Shown here piece after piece: positions 16,604 to 26,123 of a stretch of DNA of 64,000 nt. The notes beneath the pieces are model-generated. The model saw only the letters and a program-made list of their open reading frames with translations. It was not told where the DNA came from and ran no database searches. The number at the start of each line of letters is the position of its first letter. Position 1 is the first letter of the stretch. The position numbers and the translations under genes are program-made. The DNA lies in NCBI RefSeq assembly GCF_000733925.1, contig NZ_JPOO01000001.1:372001-436000 (forward strand), in the 5' to 3' direction. The stretch comes from Arenibacter algicola (GTDB lineage Bacteria; Bacteroidota; Bacteroidia; Flavobacteriales; Flavobacteriaceae).

Positions 16604-17725
16604 TTATCGTTTTAAGCTGAAGTGTCCGCTTAAGGACTTATTGTTGCCCAAATTCACAAAGAACCAATAATCCGATGAGGGCATTGGTGATCCTTCGTAG
16701 CTGCCGTCCCAGCCCTGGCTGTCAAATTCCAACATTCGTGCTAATTTTCCATAGCGGTCATAAATAAATACTGGTGACTTTTCCGTAATATTTAATATGG
16801 ACCTATTAAGTTGCCAAAAGTCATTAATGCCATCTCCATTAGGCGTGAAGAATTTTGGGTATTGCTTTGCGCTGGCCTGTCCAGCACAAACTAAAGGGTC
16901 AATGTTAATTCTAAAACTGGATTGTTCCATGCAGGAACCAACCTGGTTTAAAATATAAATGAGCTGACTGTTGGTAACTCTACTGCCAGCTTGGAGTTCG
17001 CTGCCTGTGCCGTTGGGTCCGGTAAAATAACGGTTGTTGGTACTATGTACTGGTAGCGCAAAACTTTCACAAACGGTAATGTCCTCCAGTACTTCAACTA
17101 TTGGAGGCTTTACCAACCTAAGGCTAAATATTGTCTCTTTTAAGCAGCCATTGGTATCCGAAGCTTTAACCAGAAGGGTATATGGGCTCGAGTTTGGGTT
17201 TGGCAAAAGTTGGTTGAGATCAATGGCATTACCTATCAAATCATAATAGGTTAACAAAAGATCTTCCTGTGCACCTATAAGTTCCCGTTCAATACTAGCA
17301 AAATCTACAAAAATTTCATTGGTCCCTACGTTTTCGGTATAACATACCGATATATCCTTTTTTGGATTTATATAAAAGTCACATTCCTGAGGGGTGCTAA
17401 AGGACCACTTTGGGCAGCCGCTGGCAATTTCCATATCGTTGAAAGGAGTAATGGTGACATAGATAGTAGCATTGTTTGGAAAAATGATTTCTTCGCTATA
17501 ATTTACCATATATATTGTTTTGCTCAGGATATCATCAGCAGTAGGGGAGCTTCCTAGAGTTAAAAGGTAGCCCGATGCAGAAGGGGTTTCCGACCACGAA
17601 ATAATTGTAGGGGAACTAATGTTTAGGGAACCGTTGGGGGGACTTATCATTGTTGGGCATTCCAACTGTGCATGGGAGAGTATTCCACTTAAGGCTATGG
17701 ATAAGTAAAGCAGTTGTTTTCGCAT
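16604..17725 (-). CDS. Secreted protein with T9SS type B (gliding motility) C-terminal domain
   Basis: A 373-residue protein with a signal peptide (LYLSIALSGILSHAQ). The N-terminal part contains a fibronectin-like segment (SPTIISWSETPSASGYLLTLG), followed by cysteine-bearing regions of the kind seen in Ig-like adhesin modules. The C-terminal 90 residues carry the type B sorting domain: YPKFFTPNGDGINDFWQ, then FIYDRYGKL, GWDGSYEGSPMPSSDYWFFV and the final GHFSLKR. It is therefore exported by the type 9 secretion system and probably stays on the cell surface or is released. It is the only minus-strand gene between dgoA and the lactonase; ligand and role are unknown. Confidence 0.85.
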   Translation of the reverse strand: MRKQLLYLSIALSGILSHAQLECPTMISPPNGSLNISSPTIISWSETPSASGYLLTLGSSPTADDILSKTIYMVNYSEEIIFPNNATIYVTITPFNDMEIASGCPKWSFSTPQECDFYINPKKDISVCYTENVGTNEIFVDFASIERELIGAQEDLLLTYYDLIGNAIDLNQLLPNPNSSPYTLLVKASDTNGCLKETIFSLRLVKPPIVEVLEDITVCESFALPVHSTNNRYFTGPNGTGSELQAGSRVTNSQLIYILNQVGSCMEQSSFRINIDPLVCAGQASAKQYPKFFTPNGDGINDFWQLNRSILNITEKSPVFIYDRYGKLARMLEFDSQGWDGSYEGSPMPSSDYWFFVNLGNNKSLSGHFSLKR

Positions 17726-17890
17726 TCTACATCGTTCAGGCTATACAAGATACTACAAATGCCTTGTTTTTAAGGTACTATGGCAGTTTTTATTTGAATA
17801 ATGAAGGCTTGTAAATGAAAATGTTTAAACTCCTTTTTTTAGAGAGCAGGTATCATTATATTTAAAATTCAATATTAATAATAAAATGAT

Positions 17891-19066
17891 ATGTTAAGAC
17901 TTCCATTGCAACAGAATTCTGGATTCATAGCCCTATTATTGGGGATGTCTATTTTAATCGGATGTAAATCGAACTCCAAAAAGGCGGAAATATCCGAGAC
18001 GGATTTTGAAAAAATAGAGAATTCCGAAGGAAAAATTCAAAAACTCTTGGTAGGAAGTTTTGCCGAAGGGGATGACCAGGGTATTTACCAGCTCGACTTC
18101 AATACTGAAACCGGGCTGCTTTCCAATAGCCATCGTGTGGCAATAGAAAGCAAGCCAGGTTATCTTTACCTTTCAAAGAATGGTGACATGGTCTATTCCT
18201 CCAATGGAACCAAACCGGGTAGTGTATCGGCATTCCAATGGAACGAAGAAAAAACGGCTTTGGAGAGAGTGGCCAATCTACCCAGTATAGGGGATGGAGC
18301 CTGTTATGTTGGGGCAAGTCCCGAGGAACACCTTGTTGCAGCGGCAAATTATAGTTCGGGAAATATCGTTTTATATCCGCTTGATGACAAGGGGGTTATA
18401 CTAGAGGAACCACAAGGGATACAACATACGGGAAGTGGTCCGCATCCCAACCAAAAATCGGCCCATGCACATTGTGTACAATTTTCCCAAAACGGAAAAT
18501 TTTTATATGCTGTAGATTTGGGTATAGATCAGATTTTGACGTATCCAATTAATTCTGAAAATAAATTGGGCAAAGCCGAGGTGGGTCTACAATTGGATCC
18601 CGGCGACGGTCCAAGACATCTCGTCTTCCATCCCACTCAGAACATGGTTTTTATTATAAATGAACTGTCCAGTACCGTTGTATCGGCCACCTTGGATGAA
18701 GAGACCGGAGTTTTTACAAAAATCGATAAAAAGAGTACCCTCCCGGATGATTACCAGGAACCGAATGCCTGTGCCGATATTCATATTAGTAATGATGGCC
18801 GGTTCCTATATGCTTCCAACAGGGGCCATAATAGCATAGCTGTTTATTCGGTATCTGAAAGCGGAGATTTAAAATTGCTTAACATAGAACCTGTTCAGGG
18901 AGATTGGCCGAGGAATTTTGCGTTATCACCAGATGGAAATTTTCTTTTGGTAGCCAACCAGAAATCTGATAATATCACTGTTTTTGAAGTAGATAGGCAA
19001 ACCGGACTACTAAAGTATACTGGAAACCAAATAAGCCTTCCGCAACCAGTTTGTTTAAAGTTTTAA
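17891..19066 (+). CDS. Lactonase family (6-phosphogluconolactonase-like) lipoprotein
   Basis: This 391-residue protein has a lipoprotein signal (ILIGC) and a seven-bladed propeller of the YbhE/Pgl lactonase family (PF10282 type): LLVGSFAEGDDQGIYQLDFN, GSGPHPNQKSAHAHCVQFS with the typical HPxxxxxHxH active-site region (about 180-200), DPGDGPRHLVFHP and EPNACADIHISNDGRFLYASNRGHNSIAVY. The cytoplasmic relatives open sugar lactones; an exported, lipidated form would act on free aldonolactones in the periplasm or at the surface. It precedes a sulfatase by 15 bases, so it belongs with the polysaccharide locus. A galactono- or anhydrogalactono-lactone substrate would fit dgoK/dgoA, but this is inference. 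Confidence 0.82.
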   Translation: MLRLPLQQNSGFIALLLGMSILIGCKSNSKKAEISETDFEKIENSEGKIQKLLVGSFAEGDDQGIYQLDFNTETGLLSNSHRVAIESKPGYLYLSKNGDMVYSSNGTKPGSVSAFQWNEEKTALERVANLPSIGDGACYVGASPEEHLVAAANYSSGNIVLYPLDDKGVILEEPQGIQHTGSGPHPNQKSAHAHCVQFSQNGKFLYAVDLGIDQILTYPINSENKLGKAEVGLQLDPGDGPRHLVFHPTQNMVFIINELSSTVVSATLDEETGVFTKIDKKSTLPDDYQEPNACADIHISNDGRFLYASNRGHNSIAVYSVSESGDLKLLNIEPVQGDWPRNFALSPDGNFLLVANQKSDNITVFEVDRQTGLLKYTGNQISLPQPVCLKF

Positions 19067-19081
19067 AACAATTTAGTCCCA

Positions 19082-20599
19082 ATGACCAACCATGACCTAA
19101 ATGCCATTAAGCTATTTATTTTGACTTTTGCACTTTGGAACATTTCCTGCTCCCCTAAAAAGGAGTCCAAGCAAATTGATGATAAGCGGCCCAATATTGT
19201 TCTTATAATAGCAGACGATATGGCTTGGGACGATAGCGGTGCATATGGACATCCAAACATTAGGACTCCAAATATAGATAAGCTTGCCAAAGATGGGATG
19301 CGATTTGACCAGGCATTTCTTACCGCCAGTTCCTGCAGTCCAAGTAGAACAAGTATTATTACTGGGCTATACCCGCACAATACCAATGCCGAGCAACTAC
19401 ACTGGCCTCTTACCCCGGACAAAGTGACCTTTGTGGAAAAGTTGAAAAGCTCTGGTTATTGGACTGCCCAGGCCGGAAAATGGCATATGGGAGATGCTAT
19501 TAAGGGCCGCTTCGATGTGGTGTATGATATAGGTACCTCTGGGTTTCAGTTGGCACCGGATGGTTCCAAAGCCAAACAAAAAGGAGATGGTAGTGGTTGT
19601 GAAAATTGGGTTCCCTTAATTCAGGAACGGCCACAGGATCAGCCTTTTTTCCTATGGTTGGCTGCAGTTGATCCCCATCGTCCTTATACCGATGATGTTG
19701 TAGCCTATCCCCACAAAAATGAAGATGTAATTGTACCTCCATATATGCCGGATACTGAAAAGGTTCGGGAGGACTTTGTCTTTTACTATAACGAAATTTT
19801 AAGGTTGGATGATTATGTGGGCCAAGTAGTGGCCGAATTGGATAGGCAGGGAATATCGGAGAATACATTGATTCTCTTTATTAGCGATAATGGAAGACCA
19901 TTCCCAAGAGATAAGACAACCCTTTATGATGGAGGTATAAAGACTCCATGGATCGTAAAATGGCCTAAAAGTGTAAAGCCTAATTCTATTTGTAGCAATC
20001 TGGTCAGTGCCGTGGATATTGCACCCACCTTTTTAAAATTGGCAGGTCTTGATCCCCTACCTGCTTTTGAAGGAAAGGATTTTTCAAAGATGTTGACTAG
20101 TCCTGAAATTAATATTAGGGAGATGGTATATGCCGAAGATCATTGGCACGATTATGAGGATTATACCCGTGCTATAAGGACCAAGAAGTTTAAATATATA
20201 CGTAATTTTTATGCCGATCTTCCCAATACCCCTTCGGCGGACGCCTTTGTCAGCGGTACATTTGCCGAAATGCGCAGACTGAAGGAAGCCGGAGAACTTA
20301 CCCAGGCCCAGTTGGCATGCTTCCTTACTCCGAGACCCAACGAAGAGCTTTATGATATGGAGAATGATCCTTATGAACTTACCAATTTAGTAGGCAACCT
20401 GGATTATCAGGAAAGTTTGGGGACTTTGCGGGAAGAAATGAAAAAGATACGAAGGATTACCAAGGATAGTGTGCCTTCTTTAAGGACTCCGGATGAATTT
20501 GATAGGGAAACCGGTAAAGCAAATTCATTTAGGAAACGTCCGCGACCCTCTAAAAAGGAAATGGAAAAAATTATTCAAAATACCACTCGGGCCAATTAA
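19082..20599 (+). CDS. S1-family sulfatase (heparan N-sulfatase-like)
   Basis: The 505-residue product has a lipoprotein-type signal (ILTFALWNISC) and a sulfatase domain with RPNIVLIIADDMAWDD (Asp45-46), the formylglycine motif CSPSR (Cys85-Arg89, in SSCSPSRTSIITGLYPH), AGKWHMGD, and LFISDNGRPFPRDKTTLYDGG near residue 270. The DNG-x-PFPR-KTTLYDGG block is typical of the sulfamidase-like group of S1 enzymes, which act on glycans. It follows the lactonase gene by 15 bases and stands before the sigma factor gene, so it may belong to the PUL without being in the sigma-led operon. Substrate unknown. Confidence 0.9.
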   Translation: MTNHDLNAIKLFILTFALWNISCSPKKESKQIDDKRPNIVLIIADDMAWDDSGAYGHPNIRTPNIDKLAKDGMRFDQAFLTASSCSPSRTSIITGLYPHNTNAEQLHWPLTPDKVTFVEKLKSSGYWTAQAGKWHMGDAIKGRFDVVYDIGTSGFQLAPDGSKAKQKGDGSGCENWVPLIQERPQDQPFFLWLAAVDPHRPYTDDVVAYPHKNEDVIVPPYMPDTEKVREDFVFYYNEILRLDDYVGQVVAELDRQGISENTLILFISDNGRPFPRDKTTLYDGGIKTPWIVKWPKSVKPNSICSNLVSAVDIAPTFLKLAGLDPLPAFEGKDFSKMLTSPEINIREMVYAEDHWHDYEDYTRAIRTKKFKYIRNFYADLPNTPSADAFVSGTFAEMRRLKEAGELTQAQLACFLTPRPNEELYDMENDPYELTNLVGNLDYQESLGTLREEMKKIRRITKDSVPSLRTPDEFDRETGKANSFRKRPRPSKKEMEKIIQNTTRAN

Positions 20600-20772
20600 A
20601 GGTGATAAATCTATTCTTGTATGATCAATTGAATTCGTCAAAATTTTCTCAGCACAAGCGTTGTTGAATAAATAATTTTTACGCGTAAATTTTACATTTA
20701 ATAAATTTTTGTATATTTAGCTGCTTTATTGGTAGTTAAACACATTCAATTTTATGTAATTCTTAATGCATA

Positions 20773-21378
20773 ATGGAGAAAGGGCAGTTAAGTTTGGCGG
20801 ATTTTCGGTTCCTTCAATTTAGGGAAGGTGATCGGCGTGCTTTCGAGTATTATTTTAAAGAATATTACAATAGTATTGTTGGGTTCGCTATTCAGTTTAT
20901 AGGGGACAAGGACAAAGCAGGAAGTATTGCCCAGGATGCATTTATAAAACTATGGGAGAATAGGGAAAAGGTCCAAAAAATTAATGGAATTCGGTCCTTT
21001 CTATATACCTCGGTAAAAACCGATTGTTTAAACCTAATAAGGCATAACAAGGTTGTTCGAAAGTATGAATCCAAACAATTGCAAGCAAGGGAGAGCAGCT
21101 TGCACACAGAAATTTTGAACTCCTTGAATTTTGATTCCGTCACCTTTTCGGAATTGGAAAGCCTTATTGAAAAGTCTATAGAGGAATTGCCGGACAAATG
21201 TAAGCTGGTATTTGTAAAAAAGCGTTTCGAAAATAAGAAGAACAAAGAGATTGCGGACGAGCTCGGTATCACACTCAAGGCAGTGGAGGCCAATATTACA
21301 CGAGCAACCAAATTCCTTAAATTAAGACTCTCCCACTACGTATTACTTATAATTATTTATTGTTTTTTGCAGTTTTAG
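20773..21378 (+). CDS. ECF-type RNA polymerase sigma factor
   Basis: The 201-residue protein is an ECF sigma factor of the Bacteroidetes family I type found with FecR and SusC genes. Region 2 is seen in DRRAFEYYFKEYYNSIVGFAIQFIGDKDKAGSIAQDAFIKLWENRE (about 18-65) and region 4 in LPDKCKLVFVKKRFENKKNKEIADELGITLKAVEANITRATKFLK (about 140-185, helix-turn-helix). It ends in a short hydrophobic tail (LLIIIYCFL), which is seen in some members. It should direct polymerase to the SusC operon when released by the FecR anti-sigma factor encoded 74 bases downstream. Confidence 0.9.
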   Translation: MEKGQLSLADFRFLQFREGDRRAFEYYFKEYYNSIVGFAIQFIGDKDKAGSIAQDAFIKLWENREKVQKINGIRSFLYTSVKTDCLNLIRHNKVVRKYESKQLQARESSLHTEILNSLNFDSVTFSELESLIEKSIEELPDKCKLVFVKKRFENKKNKEIADELGITLKAVEANITRATKFLKLRLSHYVLLIIIYCFLQF

Positions 21379-21452
21379 CAAAAAAAATCATAATTCAATG
21401 TAGGGTAAAGGACTTCTAAGGTGTACTTAATTGGAACGCTAAACTCCAGTTA

Positions 21453-22586
21453 ATGGATCACCATCTAATTTCAAAATATCTTTTAGGAAATGCCACAGAG
21501 GAGGAAGTGGAACGAATCTTCCAATGGATAGATGATTCCCCGGAGAACAAAAGAGTCTTTATTCAATTTAAAAAGGCCTGGGCCTTGGGCGCCAAAAGCG
21601 ATGAAGATAGCCAGCTGGCCTGGAAGGCATTGGAATCCAAACTGGACAACAACAAGTCGAAACCTGGGTTTTCCGGACTCATAATGTATGCTGCTATCTT
21701 CCTACTTCTTGTGGGCTTAGGGTATTTCTTTACACAACAAAAATCAAATTCCGATCTACCGATCATCGATGAAAACGCCATTACCTTGCAATTGGGCAAT
21801 GGAAATATTCAGGTTATAACCGAGGATGGGGAACAAACCTTTGTTGACAAAAAAGGAAAGCTGATTGGCACACAGAAAGGAAATGTCCTAAATTATAAGA
21901 GTGTTGCAAATGATCTAGATACTTCAAAACCTATATATAACGAATTGAGCATACCTTATGGAAAAACCTTTAAGTTGGTTTTGTCCGATGGTACAACCAT
22001 TCACCTTAACGCAGGCAGCTCCATTAAATATCCGGTAAAATTTATTGAAGGGGCCCAAAGGGAAGTATTCTTAAAAGGGGAAGCATTTTTTGATGTTGTC
22101 AAAAATTCAAATCAACCTTTCGTAGTAAATGTAAATGAGTTGAACGTCAGGGTTTTGGGAACCAAATTCAATGTTTCTTCCTATCCTGAAGATAAGAATA
22201 TCAACACTGTTCTCGTAGAAGGGTCTGTTGCCCTGCACGATAAGGATGATGCATACAATACTTCAACCGCAGTTTTATTGGAACCGGGCTATAAAGGGGA
22301 ATGGAACCCCGATTCAAAAGAAACAAGCGTGGCAAAAGTAGATACAAATGAGTATACCGGCTGGGTAGAAGGAAGGATGATCTTTAGAAACACCCCTTTT
22401 AAAATCATTAGAAAAAAACTGGAAAGGCACTATAACATCTCTATTAAAAATAATAATAAAATACTGGAAGAGAGGACCTATAATGCAGTTTTCGATATAG
22501 AAAGTATTGAGCAGGTATTGCGGACTTTAAACGAAATATATTCTATTGAATACACAATAGACCAAGACGAAATAGTAATCAATTAA
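21453..22586 (+). CDS. FecR-family anti-sigma factor
   Basis: This 377-residue protein has a cytoplasmic N-terminal part (DHHLISKYLLGNATEEEVERIFQWIDDSPENKRVFIQFKKAWALG), one transmembrane helix (about 75-96, GLIMYAAIFLLLVGLGYFF), a FecR domain in the periplasm (SIPYGKTFKLVLSDGTTIHLNAGSSIKYPVKF...REVFLKGEAFFDVVKN) and a C-terminal DUF4974-type domain (MIFRNTPFKIIRKKLERHYNISI). It holds the ECF sigma factor until the STN domain of the SusC encoded next to it signals that ligand is bound. This is the classic trans-envelope control of glycan utilisation loci in Bacteroidetes. Confidence 0.92.
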   Translation: MDHHLISKYLLGNATEEEVERIFQWIDDSPENKRVFIQFKKAWALGAKSDEDSQLAWKALESKLDNNKSKPGFSGLIMYAAIFLLLVGLGYFFTQQKSNSDLPIIDENAITLQLGNGNIQVITEDGEQTFVDKKGKLIGTQKGNVLNYKSVANDLDTSKPIYNELSIPYGKTFKLVLSDGTTIHLNAGSSIKYPVKFIEGAQREVFLKGEAFFDVVKNSNQPFVVNVNELNVRVLGTKFNVSSYPEDKNINTVLVEGSVALHDKDDAYNTSTAVLLEPGYKGEWNPDSKETSVAKVDTNEYTGWVEGRMIFRNTPFKIIRKKLERHYNISIKNNNKILEERTYNAVFDIESIEQVLRTLNEIYSIEYTIDQDEIVIN

Positions 22587-22650
22587 TTCTAAAACAATCA
22601 AATATGAAATGACATCAAAGAGGCTAGACTAAATCTACTTTATAAAAAAA

Positions 22651-22677
22651 CCAGAAAATGCTTGCGACATTTTCTGG
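22651..22677 (+). promoter_or_regulatory. Intercistronic hairpin ahead of susC
   Basis: A perfect 10-base stem (CCAGAAAATG/CATTTTCTGG) with a 7-base loop lies 65 bases after the anti-sigma stop and 53 bases before the SusC start. It has no T run, so it is not a plain terminator; it may be an mRNA processing or stability element that separates low-level regulator expression from high-level SusC expression. Confidence 0.6.
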
Positions 22678-22729
22678 CAGATTAAAGTGATTAAAAATTT
22701 TTATTAACCACCAAACGTATTACTAAATT

Positions 22730-25700
22730 ATGAAAAAATTTAACAAACCGCGGTATGGCAATGGTTCTCCATGGCGATTCGACTTAAAAATGAAATTAAC
22801 AACACTTTTATTATTAGTTGCTCTTTTTCAGGTAAATGCAAGTACTTACTCACAAAACACAAAAATAGACCTGAATCTTAACAATGTTAAGGTAAACGAT
22901 GTGCTCAACGAAATTGAATCCTTAACGGAATTTAAATTCTTTATGGACACCAAAGAGGTGGATCTGCAAAGGATGGTTTCCATTAAAGTAAAAAGGGAAA
23001 CTGTTTCGAAGATATTGGAGAAGATATTTCAAGGAACCGATATTGTTTTCAAGGTTTTGGACAAACAAATTGCCTTAAAACCTGGCCCAAAAGAAGATAA
23101 GGTAGACCTAAAAGGCAGCCCGGAAATAGGATTGCAGCAGTCTACGATAACAGGGACAGTTTTGGACAATACTGGTACCCCGCTACCCGGGGCCAATATT
23201 GTGGAAAAAGGAACTACAAATGGGGTAACGGCAGATTTTGACGGTAATTTTTCCATTGAGGTGGAAGATGCCAATGCCACTCTGGTAGTTTCCTATATTG
23301 GTTTTTCAACAATTGAAGTTCCCATAGATGGTCAGACCAGTCTTAACATTACCTTAGAGGAAAGTGCAGCCGGCTTGGACGAGGTGGTTGTTGTTGGTTA
23401 TGGTGTCCAAAAGAAGATAAACGTAATCGGTTCTATTTCGCAGGTCTCTTCAGAGGATATAGAGAATAGGCCCGTAACGCAGGCATCCCAAGCTATAACT
23501 GGACAGATGCCAGGGGTTACGGTAATACAAAGATCGGGAAGGCCAGGCCAGAGTGGCGGAGATATTAGTGTAAGGGGGGTAGGTTCCTTCGGTGCCACAC
23601 CAAATGCCCTTGTGTTGATAGATGGTATAGCAGGTACTTTAAATGATATCAATCCAGATGATATAGCGTCTATTTCCGTACTTAAGGACGCTTCCTCAGC
23701 AGCCATTTATGGAGCCAGATCTGCCAACGGGGTAATATTGATTACCACAAAAAGTGGCAGTAATAAAAAGTTTTCCGTTAGCTATAACAGTTATGTAGGT
23801 TTTAATGAAGCCACGGAGCTTCCTGATTTTGTCGATTCTTGGGAGTATGCTGAAATGTACAATATTGCTTCGGGAAGCAATAGTTTTAGTGCCGAGGACA
23901 TTGAAAAATACAGAGCTCAAAACGATCCTGACAATTATCCAAATACTAGGTTTTTAGAGGATTTGTTTTCAAAAAATGGTATACAGACTTCTCATACCCT
24001 TACCGTAAATGGTGGGGATGAAAATAATAAATACTATGTATCTGCCGGTATTTTGGACCAGCAGGGTATTGTACCAAAAAATAGTTTTAACCGCTATAAC
24101 TTCAGGATGAACCTTCAAAATAAGTTGGGGGACAAGTTTGAATTGAATTCCAGGTTTTTTGGTTCCTTGGAGGAGCGAAAAGAACCTCAGGCTACTGCCA
24201 ATAAGGGCGGTGGTTTCCTAGATCAACTGGTTCAGAACGCGGTGCGCTACCCAGCAACTTTTTTAGGGGTTGATTCCGAGGGGAATTACGGTATAGGACC
24301 TGAAAGTGGAGGAACACCAGTGGCTTGGTTAGATTCCCAGTCTTATTTAAACAACCCCACAACCAAGGCCGGTGTAAATGTAAAATTGGATTGGAAGCCT
24401 AATGATGACCTAGTTTTTTCCGCGATAGGAGGATATAATTTTACACTATATGAGGAGCGTTCATACCTGGCCTCCCAAAGACTTAACGAAGATGTATTTT
24501 TAGGGCAGTCATATCTAAATCAACAGAGCAACAAAACTATTTTTAAGACCATGCAGTTTACCGGGGAGTATTCCAAAGAGTTTGGGTCCCACGATTTTAG
24601 CTTGTTGGCAGGATATTCCTTTGAAAATGAAGAGCTCTCCCTGTTTAACGGATATCGTCAGGATTTTGCGAGCAATGATTATACGGTTATGGATCTTGGT
24701 AGCGCGGAGAATCAGCAATCCGGGGGTTATGATGCGGAATGGGCTTTACAATCATTCTTTTCGCGTTTAAAATACAGTATTAACCAAAGGTATCTATTTG
24801 AGGCCACTATGCGTTATGATGGTTCATCGCGCTTTCCAGAAAATAACAAATATGCGTTTTTTCCATCTGCTGCTGTGGGATGGCGTGTTTCCCAAGAATC
24901 TTTTATGCAAGAGGTGTCTTGGATCTCCAATTTAAAATTAAAGGCTTCTTGGGGTATATTGGGGAACCAAAACATAGGGAATTATCCCTATCAAACGGTT
25001 TTGGCCTCGGGAAGGGATTACTCCTTAGGGGGTGGACTCGCCACAGGTGCCGCATATGCGAATTATAAGGATGCCAATATTAAATGGGAATCCACGGAAA
25101 CCACGGATATAGGCTTGGAAACAGGTCTTTTTGATGGAAAGTTGACCTTTAATGCCACTTATTTCAATAGGAATACCACAGATGTCCTTTTTAAACCATC
25201 TGCAAGTGTATCCTCGGTACTGGGAGTTGGTATTAGCGAAACCAATACCGGAGAGGTAAAAAATACCGGATGGGAATTTGATCTAGGACATCGTGGCAAT
25301 GCAGGAGATTTTGGATATTCTATCAACGCCAATTTTTCTATCATTAACAACGAGGTTATAACCTTGGGTCTAGGTAATGTGGAACAGCCCAATGGCTTTG
25401 TAGGTAATGGTTCGGACTTGTTTATAGGCTACCCCATGCAAATGTATTACGGCTATAAAGCTGATGGAGTGTTCTTAAATGACGGGGAGGTAGATAGCTG
25501 GCCAGATATGTCGGCGGTGAATCCTACGGCCCAGGCCGGCGATTTTAGATACAAGGATATTAGTGGGCCGGATGGGGTACCTGATGGTAAGGTAGATCCA
25601 ACATATGACCGCACCTATCTGGGAAGTCGTATCCCTAAATATACCTTTGGTGCCAATCTTGGTTTTAATTATAAAAATTTCGACCTGTCGGTTTTACTTC

Positions 25701-26119
25701 AGGGTACTGCGGAGGTAAAAGGCCAATTGACCGGTTATGCAGGGAATGCTTTCTTTAATTTAGGGAATATTCAGCGTTGGCAAATGGACGGTAGGTTCGA
25801 CCCCAACAATCCTGTGCGTTACCCTGACTATCCTAGGCTGGAAGTGCTGACCAACAGTGGGTCGGCCAATACGGAGACATCAGATTTTTGGGTAATAGAC
25901 TCAGGGTATTTACGTGTAAAGAATATACAACTTGGATATAATTTCCCAAATGCATTGACCGATGTCATTGGGGTAGATAGTCTAAGATTCTATTTAGGGG
26001 CAGAGAATTTAAATTCTTTTAATTCCTATAGAAAGGGTTGGGATCCTGAAATAATTGGGGGTGGTGCATATTACCCCATATTAACCACATACACTTTTGG
26101 TTTAAATCTAAAATTCTAA
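22730..26119 (+). CDS. SusC/RagA family TonB-dependent receptor with STN signalling domain
   Basis: The 1129-residue outer-membrane protein has an N-terminal extension and signal peptide (LTTLLLLVALFQVNAS), an STN domain (about 45-115, KIDLNLNNVKVNDVLNEIESLTEFKFF...), a carboxypeptidase-regulatory-like domain (about 138-220, ITGTVLDNTGTPLPGANIVEKGTTNGVTADFDGNF), the plug (DEVVVVGYGVQKK through VLKDASSAAIYGARSANGVILITTKSG, about 228-345) and a barrel ending in TYTFGLNLKF. It imports oligosaccharides bound by the SusD lipoprotein encoded 4 bases downstream. The STN domain is the feature that connects it with the FecR/sigma pair, unlike the two other SusC proteins in this window, which lack it. 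Confidence 0.95.
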   Translation: MKKFNKPRYGNGSPWRFDLKMKLTTLLLLVALFQVNASTYSQNTKIDLNLNNVKVNDVLNEIESLTEFKFFMDTKEVDLQRMVSIKVKRETVSKILEKIFQGTDIVFKVLDKQIALKPGPKEDKVDLKGSPEIGLQQSTITGTVLDNTGTPLPGANIVEKGTTNGVTADFDGNFSIEVEDANATLVVSYIGFSTIEVPIDGQTSLNITLEESAAGLDEVVVVGYGVQKKINVIGSISQVSSEDIENRPVTQASQAITGQMPGVTVIQRSGRPGQSGGDISVRGVGSFGATPNALVLIDGIAGTLNDINPDDIASISVLKDASSAAIYGARSANGVILITTKSGSNKKFSVSYNSYVGFNEATELPDFVDSWEYAEMYNIASGSNSFSAEDIEKYRAQNDPDNYPNTRFLEDLFSKNGIQTSHTLTVNGGDENNKYYVSAGILDQQGIVPKNSFNRYNFRMNLQNKLGDKFELNSRFFGSLEERKEPQATANKGGGFLDQLVQNAVRYPATFLGVDSEGNYGIGPESGGTPVAWLDSQSYLNNPTTKAGVNVKLDWKPNDDLVFSAIGGYNFTLYEERSYLASQRLNEDVFLGQSYLNQQSNKTIFKTMQFTGEYSKEFGSHDFSLLAGYSFENEELSLFNGYRQDFASNDYTVMDLGSAENQQSGGYDAEWALQSFFSRLKYSINQRYLFEATMRYDGSSRFPENNKYAFFPSAAVGWRVSQESFMQEVSWISNLKLKASWGILGNQNIGNYPYQTVLASGRDYSLGGGLATGAAYANYKDANIKWESTETTDIGLETGLFDGKLTFNATYFNRNTTDVLFKPSASVSSVLGVGISETNTGEVKNTGWEFDLGHRGNAGDFGYSINANFSIINNEVITLGLGNVEQPNGFVGNGSDLFIGYPMQMYYGYKADGVFLNDGEVDSWPDMSAVNPTAQAGDFRYKDISGPDGVPDGKVDPTYDRTYLGSRIPKYTFGANLGFNYKNFDLSVLLQGTAEVKGQLTGYAGNAFFNLGNIQRWQMDGRFDPNNPVRYPDYPRLEVLTNSGSANTETSDFWVIDSGYLRVKNIQLGYNFPNALTDVIGVDSLRFYLGAENLNSFNSYRKGWDPEIIGGGAYYPILTTYTFGLNLKF

Positions 26120-26123
26120 GATC

